Assembly: GCF_024172085.1 (NCBI RefSeq)
Contig: NZ_JAMZDZ010000001.1
Coordinates: 992,001 to 1,056,000 of the forward strand
Length of the DNA: 64,000 nt
Source: Hamadaea flava
GTDB lineage: Bacteria > Actinomycetota > Actinomycetes > Mycobacteriales > Micromonosporaceae
Direction of reading: 5' to 3'
In this document: one piece after another, positions 28,747 to 36,436 of the stretch
Position numbering within the stretch: the stretch's first letter is position 1
How the letters are laid out: each line of letters opens with the position of its first letter
The notes under the pieces: model-generated
Told to the model about the DNA's origin: nothing
Seen by the model: the letters and a program-made list of their open reading frames with translations, nothing else
The model's database searches: none
Translations under genes and position numbers: made by a program

Positions 28747-30114
28747 TCAGCGGGTGCCGCGCGGGAACGAGCGGGACCGCGCGCCCCCGCGAGGAACAGC
28801 CCGAGCGGCGGCGGCGAGAACCGAGGCAAGCTCGGGGAACCCGTCGCGCACCAGCCCAACGGTGACGCGTACGTGGTCCTGGCCGAGCGGCGCGGCTTCG
28901 AACGGTGCGCCCGGTGCGACGGCCACTCCGTGCGCCGCCAACGCGACCAGCGCGGCGCGTTCGTCGGCGACTTCCAGCCAGAGGTTGATCCCGTCGTCGG
29001 CGGTCGCGACCGCGCCTTCCTGGGCGAGCGCGGCGAGCAGGGCCAGCCGGCGGCGGGCGTACTCGGATCGGGCGGTCTCCAAGAGGATGGCTGTCGACGG
29101 TGATGCGAGCAGGTCGAGCAGGATGTGCTGGAGGAGGCGGCTGGACCAGCCGGGCCCGAGCATCCGGCGGTCGACGACCGGGGCGAGCACGGACACCGGA
29201 CCGCCCACGACGGCGAGCCGCAGATCCGGGCCGAGGCTCTTGGCGTAGCTGCGGATGTGGACGGTACGCCCCGGCAGGAAGCAACCCAGCGACACCGGAG
29301 GCGCACTGGTGATGTCGGCCGCGTGGTCGTCCTCGACGACGATGACGGACGGATGGCTCGTCAGCAGGGCGGCCAAATCGGAGGCACGCCGTCCGGTCAT
29401 CGAAACGCCGGTCGGGTTGTGCGCCCGGGGCTGGAGGATCAGCATCAACGCACCGGCTTCGAGCCCTAGGGCCAGCGAGTCCGGCGTGATCCCCTGCCGA
29501 TCCAGCGCCACCGGGACAGCCGTCGCCCCGGCGGCGTCGATGAGGTCGAGGATCGGCGGGAAGGTCGGATTCTCCACCAGTACGCGGTCGCCGAACCGGA
29601 CGTGGGCGCGGACGACGCGATCGAGAGCGTCGAGCGCGCCGTCCACGACGGTGAGCTGCTGGGCGGCGTACGGCCAGTGGTCGAGCAGGTGCGCTTCCAG
29701 CGCGGGGAGCACCGGGTCGTCCAGGTAGCTGGTGGTGAGCGGCTCCGCCCCGAGCCGGCGCAGCGACTCGGTCAGCTCCGGCAGCAGCTCATGATCCGGT
29801 ACGCCGGTCGACAGGTCGGTGGCCGCCGCCACCCCGGGGGCGAGCCGGGCGTACCGCAGCCGGGACCGCAGCCGGTCGCCGCCGAGCACGATCGTCCCGG
29901 ACCGGCCGCGGGTGGCGATCAGCCCGGCCCGGGTCAGCCAGCTCCACGCCTCGCTGACCGTGGTCGGGCTGACCCCGAGTTCGCGGGCGATCGCGCGTAC
30001 GGTGGGCAGCCGAGCGCCGGCGGGCAGCTCACCACTGTGCACGAGTCGGCTGACCGCGGCGGCGATGCCCTGCGCGCCCCGGTCCGTGACCGCTTTCGTG
30101 ATGAGCTGCAGCAC
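28747..30114 (-). CDS. MocR-type GntR regulator with aminotransferase-fold domain
   Basis: 455 residues. The N-terminal GntR winged helix (LPTVRAIARELGVSPTTVSE) is joined to a class-I aminotransferase fold with NPTFPPILDLID, QPRAHNPTGVSMT and the PLP-lysine segment HIRSYAKSLGPDLRLAV. MocR proteins are PLP-dependent regulators, often of vitamin B6, GABA or transporter genes (PdxR, GabR, YczR). The start is GTG, 8 bp after the upstream tandem-GNAT gene on the same strand, so it may be co-transcribed with it. Target genes not identifiable. Confidence 0.92.
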   Translation of the reverse strand: MLQLITKAVTDRGAQGIAAAVSRLVHSGELPAGARLPTVRAIARELGVSPTTVSEAWSWLTRAGLIATRGRSGTIVLGGDRLRSRLRYARLAPGVAAATDLSTGVPDHELLPELTESLRRLGAEPLTTSYLDDPVLPALEAHLLDHWPYAAQQLTVVDGALDALDRVVRAHVRFGDRVLVENPTFPPILDLIDAAGATAVPVALDRQGITPDSLALGLEAGALMLILQPRAHNPTGVSMTGRRASDLAALLTSHPSVIVVEDDHAADITSAPPVSLGCFLPGRTVHIRSYAKSLGPDLRLAVVGGPVSVLAPVVDRRMLGPGWSSRLLQHILLDLLASPSTAILLETARSEYARRRLALLAALAQEGAVATADDGINLWLEVADERAALVALAAHGVAVAPGAPFEAAPLGQDHVRVTVGLVRDGFPELASVLAAAARAVPRGGARSRSFPRGTR

Positions 30115-30122
30115 CAGTACGC

Positions 30123-31034
30123 CTAGACGGTCATCGTCCGCATTTGGCTCGTCGGCCGGTAGCCCAGGCTGGTGTAGAGGCGCAGGGCGACCTCGTTGTG
30201 CCCGAACACGTTCAGGCCCAGCACCTGCGCTCCGGCGTCGAGCGCGGACTGCTCGGCGGCGAGCATGGCGGCCCGGCCGTATCCCTTGCCCCGGTGGCCG
30301 TCGTCGACCACGACGTCGAAGACGAAGCTCGTGTCCGGCTCGACCTCATGGCACACCCAGATCGACGCCACCGGCTTGTCCTCGGCGACGATCGTGTAGA
30401 TGTCGTGCCCGGGAGTGTCCAATCCGGACGGAAGCAGCTCGGCCGACTGCCGCTCGGCGCGTTCGCGGGCTTCCTCCTCGGTCAGCAGTCCGTTGAGAAC
30501 GAACGACTCGGCGTACCCGGCCATCTGCTCGGTCCACCACGGACCGAACTCCGTCGCGGACATCCGGCGCACGGTCACGCCGTCCGGCAACGCAGGGCGC
30601 TCGCCGAGGTCCTTGTGCATGTTCTGCGAGCCGAGCGGCACATCTCGGAACAGCGCCTGCTGCGCGGGATCGGTCGGGTCGACCCCCATGTTCACCCGCG
30701 GCGACCGGCCCCGGGTCCACTCACGAGCGATCGCCAGCGCCGCCCGGCCGTAGCCTCGGCGCCGGTAGGGCTCCTCGATGTGCAGATCTTCGAGGACCAC
30801 CATCCGCGCGCCGTCCTGCTCGATCTGCAGCAGGCTCAGGTAACCCACCGGCTCGTCGCCGTCGATCAGGCGCAACAGCACGGCCTCCTCGGCCCGCTCC
30901 CGGCGCGCGGCCGCCTGCGCGGTCCGCGCCGGCCGGCGGGTCCGCGCGGCGTACTGGGTCAGCCGGTCCATCCACAGCTCACGCCAGGTCTCGGTCTCTT
31001 GGACGTCAGCCGGACGCGTCGTCAACTCACTCAT
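30123..31034 (-). CDS. Tandem GNAT acetyltransferase
   Basis: 303 residues with two GNAT folds, as in mycothiol synthase-like proteins. The first has VVLEDLHIEEPYRRRGYGRAAL; the second has FVFDVVVDDGHRGKGYGRAAML and the ending GLNVFGHNEVALRLYTSLGY. Only the second retains the full pattern expected of an active acetyltransferase. Only 29 bp separate its start codon from that of the divergent ATPase gene, and no ribosome site is seen, suggesting leaderless transcription both ways. Substrate unknown; a link to the neighbouring ATPase/HNH pair is possible but unproven. Confidence 0.88.
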   Translation of the reverse strand: MSELTTRPADVQETETWRELWMDRLTQYAARTRRPARTAQAAARRERAEEAVLLRLIDGDEPVGYLSLLQIEQDGARMVVLEDLHIEEPYRRRGYGRAALAIAREWTRGRSPRVNMGVDPTDPAQQALFRDVPLGSQNMHKDLGERPALPDGVTVRRMSATEFGPWWTEQMAGYAESFVLNGLLTEEEARERAERQSAELLPSGLDTPGHDIYTIVAEDKPVASIWVCHEVEPDTSFVFDVVVDDGHRGKGYGRAAMLAAEQSALDAGAQVLGLNVFGHNEVALRLYTSLGYRPTSQMRTMTV

Positions 31035-31063
31035 GCGACGAACCTACCGTTACGCTCATCATC

Positions 31064-31810
31064 ATGTACGCCCAGCGCATCCGACCGCCTGCCGAACGCT
31101 CCGGCGCCCGGCGGCTGGAGCTGTCCCAGCCGGACGGGACGTATCCCGGGTGGGTGGTGATCACCGGCCCGAACGGCGCCGGGAAGTCCGCCCTGCTGGC
31201 GCGGATGGCGGCCGGCGACGGCGAGGTGGTCGAGCCCGCGCCCCGGGTGCTGGCCTTCTACGACAGCGGTCGGACCTTGCCGGCCGGCGATCGGGTCGCC
31301 GTGCTGCTGGACGATCTCGCGTCGCGGGCGGCGGCCGACGCCGAGGGGCTGGTGCTGATCGACGAGCCCGAGCTGCATCTCGACCTGGTCGCGCAGCGCG
31401 CGGTCGGGTTCCGCCTCAAGGAGGCGTTCCCGGGAGTGCAGTTCGTGGTGGCGACCCACAGCCCGTACGCGTGCCAGGCGGCCGACGTCGCGATCCGGCT
31501 CGACCCCGGGCGTACGCCGTTCCGGGCCGACGACGACCTGCTGCATCGGGTGATCTTCGGCAGTGGTGACGACGCCGCCCAGTCCGAGCTGTTCGGCGTG
31601 GTCTCGCCGTACTCCGACGGAGCCCGGCGGCTGCGGGAGGAACTGGTCGCGCTGGAGATGGCGGTGCTCGACGGGACGGCCACCCCGGCCCAGGCCGAGC
31701 GCTTCGCCGATCTGCGGGCGCTGCTGACCAGCTCGCCCGAGGCGAGGAGCGAGGAGGTCCGGGCCCGGCTCCGGCGGCGGGCGGCGTACCTGCGGGAGCG
31801 GCGCGCGTGA
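31064..31810 (+). CDS. Compact AAA/ABC-type ATPase, PtuA-like (Septu-like pair)
   Basis: A 248-residue ATPase. Walker A GPNGAGKS is at 35-42, Walker B LVLIDEPELHLDL at 96-108 and an H-loop ATHSPYA at 130-136. Only about 53 residues separate Walker A and B, so the LSGGQ signature and the long insertion of ordinary ABC/SMC or PtuA proteins (usually about twice this length) are missing. The DEPELHLD form is typical of OLD/AAA_21 ATPases in defence systems. The stop overlaps the HNH gene start (GTGA), indicating stoichiometric expression. No Shine-Dalgarno; TACGCT about 7 bases before the ATG suggests a leaderless mRNA. Confidence 0.85.
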   Translation: MYAQRIRPPAERSGARRLELSQPDGTYPGWVVITGPNGAGKSALLARMAAGDGEVVEPAPRVLAFYDSGRTLPAGDRVAVLLDDLASRAAADAEGLVLIDEPELHLDLVAQRAVGFRLKEAFPGVQFVVATHSPYACQAADVAIRLDPGRTPFRADDDLLHRVIFGSGDDAAQSELFGVVSPYSDGARRLREELVALEMAVLDGTATPAQAERFADLRALLTSSPEARSEEVRARLRRRAAYLRERRA

Positions 31811-32547
31811 TTCCGCTGCGGCGCCCCGAGCTGCCCTCCGACGCCCTGGCCCGCATGATCGACCTGACCGACAGGATCGCTGCCGTTCCCGGCCCGCGCC
31901 GGTCGGCCGAGGCCCGCCGCATCTGGTCCCGGGATCGCACGGTCCGCCCGACCATCCGTCAGACCCTGGGCGGCATGGCGCCGGGGCTGGAACGGTGCAT
32001 GTACTGCGGCGACAATCAGGGTTCCGATGTGGACCACTTCGAGCCGCTGTCGCGCAACCCGCTGCGTACCTTCGACTGGCTCAACCACCTGCTGGCCTGC
32101 TCGATCTGCAACGGGCACTTCAAACGCGACCGGTTTCCGCTGGACGCCCAGGGCAATCCGCTGCTCGTCGATCCGACCGTCGACGACCCGGCCGATCACC
32201 TGCGGCTGTCGCTGACGACCGGCTCCTTCGTCGGGCTCACCGCCCGGGGCGAGGCCACCATCGAGGTCTGCGGACTCAACCGGCCGATCCTGACCCGGGG
32301 CCGACTCGCCGCGCGGACGACGATCGAGCGCTGTCTGCGGATGTGGGACCGCGCCCGGCGGCTCGACGAGCCCGAGTTGGCCGCCGAGCTGCTCGACACC
32401 GCCCGGGAGCAGCCGTTCACCGCGGTCGCGTACGCGATGGTGCGGGCGGCCGAGCTGCCGACGGCCGCCGCCGTCCTCCCCGCGGAGATCGTCCGGCTGC
32501 TCCGCCTCACCCCGGTACGCCGGGCGCTGGGCGCCGGGCACGCCTGA
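31807..32547 (+). CDS. HNH endonuclease, PtuB-like partner of the ATPase
   Basis: A 246-residue nuclease. A zinc-type HNH core shows Cys64-x2-Cys67 (CMYCGD), DVDHFEPLS with His77, Asn93 (WLNHLLAC), and Cys98-x2-Cys101 followed by NGHFKRDRFP; residues 65-110 match the PtuB/TIGR02646-like arrangement. The start is GTG overlapping the ATPase stop. An ATPase plus HNH nuclease in one operon is the definition of Septu (PtuAB) anti-phage systems, where the complex cleaves nucleic acid when triggered. Here both proteins are similar in size, unlike typical Septu. Defence role inferred from architecture. Confidence 0.85.
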   Translation: MIPLRRPELPSDALARMIDLTDRIAAVPGPRRSAEARRIWSRDRTVRPTIRQTLGGMAPGLERCMYCGDNQGSDVDHFEPLSRNPLRTFDWLNHLLACSICNGHFKRDRFPLDAQGNPLLVDPTVDDPADHLRLSLTTGSFVGLTARGEATIEVCGLNRPILTRGRLAARTTIERCLRMWDRARRLDEPELAAELLDTAREQPFTAVAYAMVRAAELPTAAAVLPAEIVRLLRLTPVRRALGAGHA

Positions 32548-32550
32548 GAT

Positions 32551-32835
32551 TCACGGGCGGAACAGGGCGTTGCCGGGTGGCCCATCGGTGTCGGTTCCGG
32601 TGGGCCCGCCGCCCGGTGTGGAGGGCCGTTCGCTGGGCCGGGGCGACGGCGAGATCATCGGCGGCGGGGGCGGCGGCTGGCGGTCCTTCTGGACCACGAC
32701 GATCATCCCGGCCAGGCAGCCGATCGCAGCCAGTACCGCCACCACCAGGGCGATGATCAGCAACGGCAGCCGACCGCGCCGGCGGCGCTTCCCCGGTTCA
32801 TCCGGCGCCGACGGCGGAGGCGTGCCATTAGTCAC
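32551..32835 (-). CDS. Small membrane protein with Pro-rich ectodomain
   Basis: 94 residues. A short basic N-terminus (EPGKRRRRGRLP) is followed by one transmembrane helix (LLIIALVVAVLAAIGCLAGMIVV) and a Pro/Ser-rich external tail. The GTG at 32835 is preferred; TACCGT lies 7-8 bases upstream with no ribosome site, which suits a leaderless mRNA. It ends 3 bp from the convergent HNH gene. Function unknown. Confidence 0.65.
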   Translation of the reverse strand: MTNGTPPPSAPDEPGKRRRRGRLPLLIIALVVAVLAAIGCLAGMIVVVQKDRQPPPPPPMISPSPRPSERPSTPGGGPTGTDTDGPPGNALFRP

Positions 32836-32962
32836 GATCTGACGGTATCGCCCCACCCGCCCCGAGTCCGGCAGACCCACCGCGTGACCTGACGGGAGTG
32901 AGATCGACTGACCACAATGGATCGGTCCACATCATTTCCAGGCAGTTACCTACCTGTTGCCA

Positions 32963-32976
32963 TGGGAGCGTTCCCA
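32963..32976. promoter_or_regulatory. CebR-type operator upstream of GH6 cellulase
   Basis: TGGGAGCGTTCCCA, identical to the proximal operator of the beta-glucosidase (5106) and extended by CA/TG on both sides. It ends 44 bp before the cellulase start. It links both enzymes to the same cellobiose-responsive repressor. Confidence 0.88.
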
Positions 32977-33020
32977 TGCCATGATGACGGTCACTTCCTC
33001 CACGCCCAAGGAGTGTCCTG

Positions 33021-34889
33021 ATGAGATCTGTCCCCCTCCACGGCAGGATCCGGCAGGCGTTGCGGTCGCCCGTACGCCGGGCGGTCGCCACGGCCGGAGT
33101 CGTCGCCCTGGCCTCGGCCGGCGTCGTCGCCATGGCGTCCTCAGCGAGTGCGGCCGCCGGCTGCCGGGTCACCTACACGTCCAGCCAATGGCCGGGTGGG
33201 TTCACGGCGTACGCCACGATCACCAACCTCGGTGACGCGATCAGCAGCTGGAACCTCGGCTTCGACTTCCCGGCCGCCGGCCAGAGCGTCACGCAGGGTT
33301 GGAGCGCCACCTGGACCCAGTCCGGGCAGCACGTCAACGCCGCCAGCCTCAGCTGGAACGGCGCCCTCGCGACCAACGCCTCGACGCAGATCGGGTTCAA
33401 CGGCGCCTGGACCAGCAGCAACCCGAGCCCGACCGTGTTCACGCTCAACGGCGTGACCTGCACCGGCGCGACCTCCTCGCCGTCGGCGAGCAGCAGCGCC
33501 AGCTCCTCCCCCTCCACGAGCACGTCGCCGAGCTCGAGCACCTCGCCGTCGTCCAGCACGTCGCCGAGTTCGAGCACGACGTCGAGCCCGCCCCCGCCCG
33601 GAACGCACGTCGACAACCCGTACGCGGGCGCGACCGGGTACGTCAACCCGGAGTGGAAGGCGAAGGCCAACGCCGAGACCGGCGGCAGCCGCATCTCGAA
33701 CACGTCGACGGCGGTGTGGCTCGACCGGATCGCCGCGATCAACGGCGTCAACGGTGGCATGGGCCTGCGGGCGCACCTGGACGCGGCGGTCACCCAGGAC
33801 GCCGCCAATGGCAGCACTCCGCTGACCATCCAGTTCGTCATCTACGACCTGCCCAACCGTGACTGCTCGGCGCTGGCCTCCAACGGTGAGCTGTTGATCG
33901 CCAACAACGGGCTGGCTCGGTACAAGACGGAATACATCGACCCGATCGCCGCGATCATGGCCGACAGCAAGTACCGCAACCTGCGGATCTCGACGGTCAT
34001 CGAGCCGGACTCGCTGCCGAACCTGATCACCAACCTCAGCTTCGCCAAGTGCGCGGAGGCCAACAGCACCGGGGCCTACGTCCAGGGTGTCCAGTACGCC
34101 CTGAACAAGCTGCACGCGCTGTCGAACGTCTACACCTACATCGACGCGGCGCACCACGCGTGGCTCGGCTGGGACAGCAACTTCGGCCCCACCGTGAACC
34201 TCTTCTACACCGTCGCCTCCGGCACCACCGCCGGGGTGAGCAGCGTGGACGGATTCATCGTCAACACCGCGAACACCTCCGCCACGGTGGAGCCGAACTT
34301 CACCGTCGGCACCACCGTGAACGGAACCTCGGTGCGTCAGTCGAAGTGGGTCGACTGGAACCAGTACGTCGACGAGCAGTCCTTCGCGATCGGACTGCGC
34401 AACGCGCTGGTGTCGAAGGGCTTCCAGTCCGGCATCGGCATGCTGATCGACACCTCCCGCAACGGCTGGGGCAACTGCGTCCAGACGCCGTGCGCCGCCG
34501 GCGGACCGGCCACCCGCCCGACGTCGGCCAGCACCTCGACCGACGTCAACACGTTCGTGAACAACTCCCGTATCGACCGCCGGATCCACGCCGGCAACTG
34601 GTGCAACCAGTCCGGTGCGGGCATGGGCTACCGGCCCACCGCCAGCCCGGCCGCGGGCCTGGACGCCTACGTCTGGATCAAGCCGCCGGGCGAGTCGGAC
34701 GGCTCCAGCACGGAGATCCCGAACGACGAGGGCAAGGGCTTCGACCGGATGTGCGACCCGACCTACACCGGTAACAGCCTGAACGGCAACAACCTGTCCG
34801 GCGCCCTGCCCAACGCGCCGCTGGCGGGCCAGTGGTTCTCGGCTCAGTTCCAGCAGCTGATGGCGAACGCCTACCCGCCGCTCAGCTGA
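33021..34889 (+). CDS. Secreted GH6 cellulase (cellobiohydrolase type) with N-terminal CBM2
   Basis: 622 residues. Signal peptide (to about ASSASAAA), family-2 cellulose-binding domain (AAGCRVTYTSSQWPGGF through VTCTG, with exposed Trp residues), Ser/Thr/Pro linker, then a GH6 catalytic domain. Conserved GH6 sites: YDLPNRDCSALAS (Asp281) and the catalytic acid in VIEPDSLPNL (Asp330), plus AAHHAWLGW. The long loops and overall length fit an exo-acting, Cel6B-like cellobiohydrolase. AAGGAG lies 7 bases before the ATG and a CebR-type operator sits in the promoter. The cellobiose produced would feed the GH1 enzyme at 5160. Confidence 0.95.
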   Translation: MRSVPLHGRIRQALRSPVRRAVATAGVVALASAGVVAMASSASAAAGCRVTYTSSQWPGGFTAYATITNLGDAISSWNLGFDFPAAGQSVTQGWSATWTQSGQHVNAASLSWNGALATNASTQIGFNGAWTSSNPSPTVFTLNGVTCTGATSSPSASSSASSSPSTSTSPSSSTSPSSSTSPSSSTTSSPPPPGTHVDNPYAGATGYVNPEWKAKANAETGGSRISNTSTAVWLDRIAAINGVNGGMGLRAHLDAAVTQDAANGSTPLTIQFVIYDLPNRDCSALASNGELLIANNGLARYKTEYIDPIAAIMADSKYRNLRISTVIEPDSLPNLITNLSFAKCAEANSTGAYVQGVQYALNKLHALSNVYTYIDAAHHAWLGWDSNFGPTVNLFYTVASGTTAGVSSVDGFIVNTANTSATVEPNFTVGTTVNGTSVRQSKWVDWNQYVDEQSFAIGLRNALVSKGFQSGIGMLIDTSRNGWGNCVQTPCAAGGPATRPTSASTSTDVNTFVNNSRIDRRIHAGNWCNQSGAGMGYRPTASPAAGLDAYVWIKPPGESDGSSTEIPNDEGKGFDRMCDPTYTGNSLNGNNLSGALPNAPLAGQWFSAQFQQLMANAYPPLS

Positions 34890-34908
34890 TCGAGTAACGC
34901 TGCACGAC

Positions 34909-34937
34909 GAAGGCCCCGGGCTTGCCCCGGGGCCTTC
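34909..34937. terminator. GC-rich hairpin terminator after GH6 cellulase
   Basis: Perfect 12-bp stem GAAGGCCCCGGG / CCCGGGGCCTTC with a 5-base loop, followed by CCTCATT. It lies between the convergent cellulase and oxidoreductase genes and ends 2 bp before the latter's stop codon, so it may act both ways. Confidence 0.8.
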
Positions 34938-34939
34938 CC

Positions 34940-35842
34940 TCATTCTCCCAAAGAGATGGTGCGACCGAACTCGACAGACTCCAGCGCGGCGAACAGAACG
35001 CGTACCACTTGAGCTGCGAAGACCACGTCACAGGGGTGACCGGCCCCCGGAGTCTGCGCCAGCGCGAGGAGTTCGTCGACCGCGTTGCCGAACGCCTCGA
35101 CGGCGCTGATGGACCCGCCCGGCACCTCGCGAACGCCGGCTTCGCCGTAGAAGACGTTGCTGAAATGGCCCGCCGCCGCCGGCGCGTGGACGGTCAGGCC
35201 CATCTCGCTCACCGCGCCGGACTCGTGGCGCAGCAGGACGTGCCCGGTCTGCCGGGTGCCGGCCACCGCCGTCACCTGGCGCACCGGGCCGAGGACCGGC
35301 AGCAGCCGCGCGAGCGCGTGCGGGCCGACGTCCCAGAGACCGCCGTGCTCGTGCCGCCACTGCGACTGCGCGTAGGGCGAGCCGGGCGTGTCGATCGCGC
35401 CGAACAGCGTGACGCGCCCCGCGAACCAGCCGCCGGTCTGCTCGGCGTCGGCGAGAGCCTCGGCGACCACCGGGTCATAGCGGTTGGTGAAGAACACGAG
35501 GTTGGCGACGCCCGTCTCGCGGGTCGCGGCCACCACGTCCTCGGCGTCCTCGATGTCCAAGGCCAGCGGCTTGTCCAACAGCAGGTGCTTGCCCGCCCGC
35601 GCGGCCCGCGCGGCCAACGGGGCCTGCACGTGCGGGGGCAGCGCCACGGCCACCGCGTCCACGTGGGCCAACAGGTCGTCGATCTGCTCGTACGCCTGGA
35701 GCCCGAACCGTTCGGCGACCGCCCCCGCCTTGGCCGGATCGCGGCCCCACACGGCGACCAGCTCCGCCCGCGGATGCGCGGCCAGCGCCGTCGCCTGAGT
35801 CTCCGTCGCCCAATATCCGGTGCCGAGAAGTCCGAAGCGCAT
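34940..35842 (-). CDS. Gfo/Idh/MocA family oxidoreductase
   Basis: A 300-residue NAD(P)-dependent sugar or cyclitol dehydrogenase-like enzyme. Rossmann start MRFGLLGTGYWATETQA, then VAVALPPHVQAPLAARAARAGKH and the family's EKP-like motif, here DKPLALD; HGGLWDVGPHALARLL follows in the substrate domain. Starts with ATG 38 bp from the divergent PEBP gene. Substrate not predictable. Asp replaces Glu in the EKP motif; the catalytic lysine is kept. Confidence 0.9.
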   Translation of the reverse strand: MRFGLLGTGYWATETQATALAAHPRAELVAVWGRDPAKAGAVAERFGLQAYEQIDDLLAHVDAVAVALPPHVQAPLAARAARAGKHLLLDKPLALDIEDAEDVVAATRETGVANLVFFTNRYDPVVAEALADAEQTGGWFAGRVTLFGAIDTPGSPYAQSQWRHEHGGLWDVGPHALARLLPVLGPVRQVTAVAGTRQTGHVLLRHESGAVSEMGLTVHAPAAAGHFSNVFYGEAGVREVPGGSISAVEAFGNAVDELLALAQTPGAGHPCDVVFAAQVVRVLFAALESVEFGRTISLGE

Positions 35843-35880
35843 GCCGGAAACGGTACCGGATCTCCATTAGGCTGGGACTC

Positions 35881-36390
35881 ATGCGAGCCAAGGCGCAAAT
35901 TCCATATGACGCCCTTCCCGAGGTTCCGTCGTTCGAGCTGGTCAGCGACGATCTGACCGAGGGCAAGCCGGTGCCGCTCGACTTCGTCCACACGTACGCC
36001 GGCGGCGGGAACAACATCCCGCACCTGCGCTGGTCGGGCTTCCCCGCCGAGACCGCCGGCTTCGCCGTGACCTGCTACGACCCGGACGCGCCCACCGGCA
36101 GCGGCTGGTGGCACTGGTCGGCCGTCGGCTTCCCGCCCGACGTCACGGAGATCGTCGACGGACGGCTGCCCGGCGAGGTCTTCGCCGTCCGCAACGACTT
36201 CGGCGACAAGGAGTACGGCGGCCCGTGCCCGCCGCCGGGCGACGCCCCGCACCGCTACATCTTCGCGGTGCACGCTCTGGGTTCGGTGCTGACCGACGTG
36301 GACGACGACGCCAGCCCGGCGGCGGTCGGGTTCAACCTGACGTTCGCGACGATCGCCCGCGCGACCCTCACCGCCCTCTACTCCCGCTGA
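35881..36390 (+). CDS. YbhB/YbcL (PEBP) family protein
   Basis: 169 residues of the phosphatidylethanolamine-binding/Raf-kinase-inhibitor-like fold. Signature CYDPDAPTGSGWWHWSAVGFPP and GDKEYGGPCPPPGDAPHRYIFAVHAL. No signal peptide, so cytoplasmic. Function in bacteria is poorly defined. Divergent from the oxidoreductase; the downstream CGTase gene converges on it. Confidence 0.92.
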   Translation: MRAKAQIPYDALPEVPSFELVSDDLTEGKPVPLDFVHTYAGGGNNIPHLRWSGFPAETAGFAVTCYDPDAPTGSGWWHWSAVGFPPDVTEIVDGRLPGEVFAVRNDFGDKEYGGPCPPPGDAPHRYIFAVHALGSVLTDVDDDASPAAVGFNLTFATIARATLTALYSR

Positions 36391-36436
36391 CAGATAGACC
36401 GGGTGACGCGCCCCCGTGGCGCGCCACCCGGACCCG

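Noticed and set aside
30123-31034. Mycothiol synthase (mshD)
   Set aside because: Tandem GNAT architecture is shared, but sequence signatures and context of MshD were not recognised; kept as a generic tandem GNAT.
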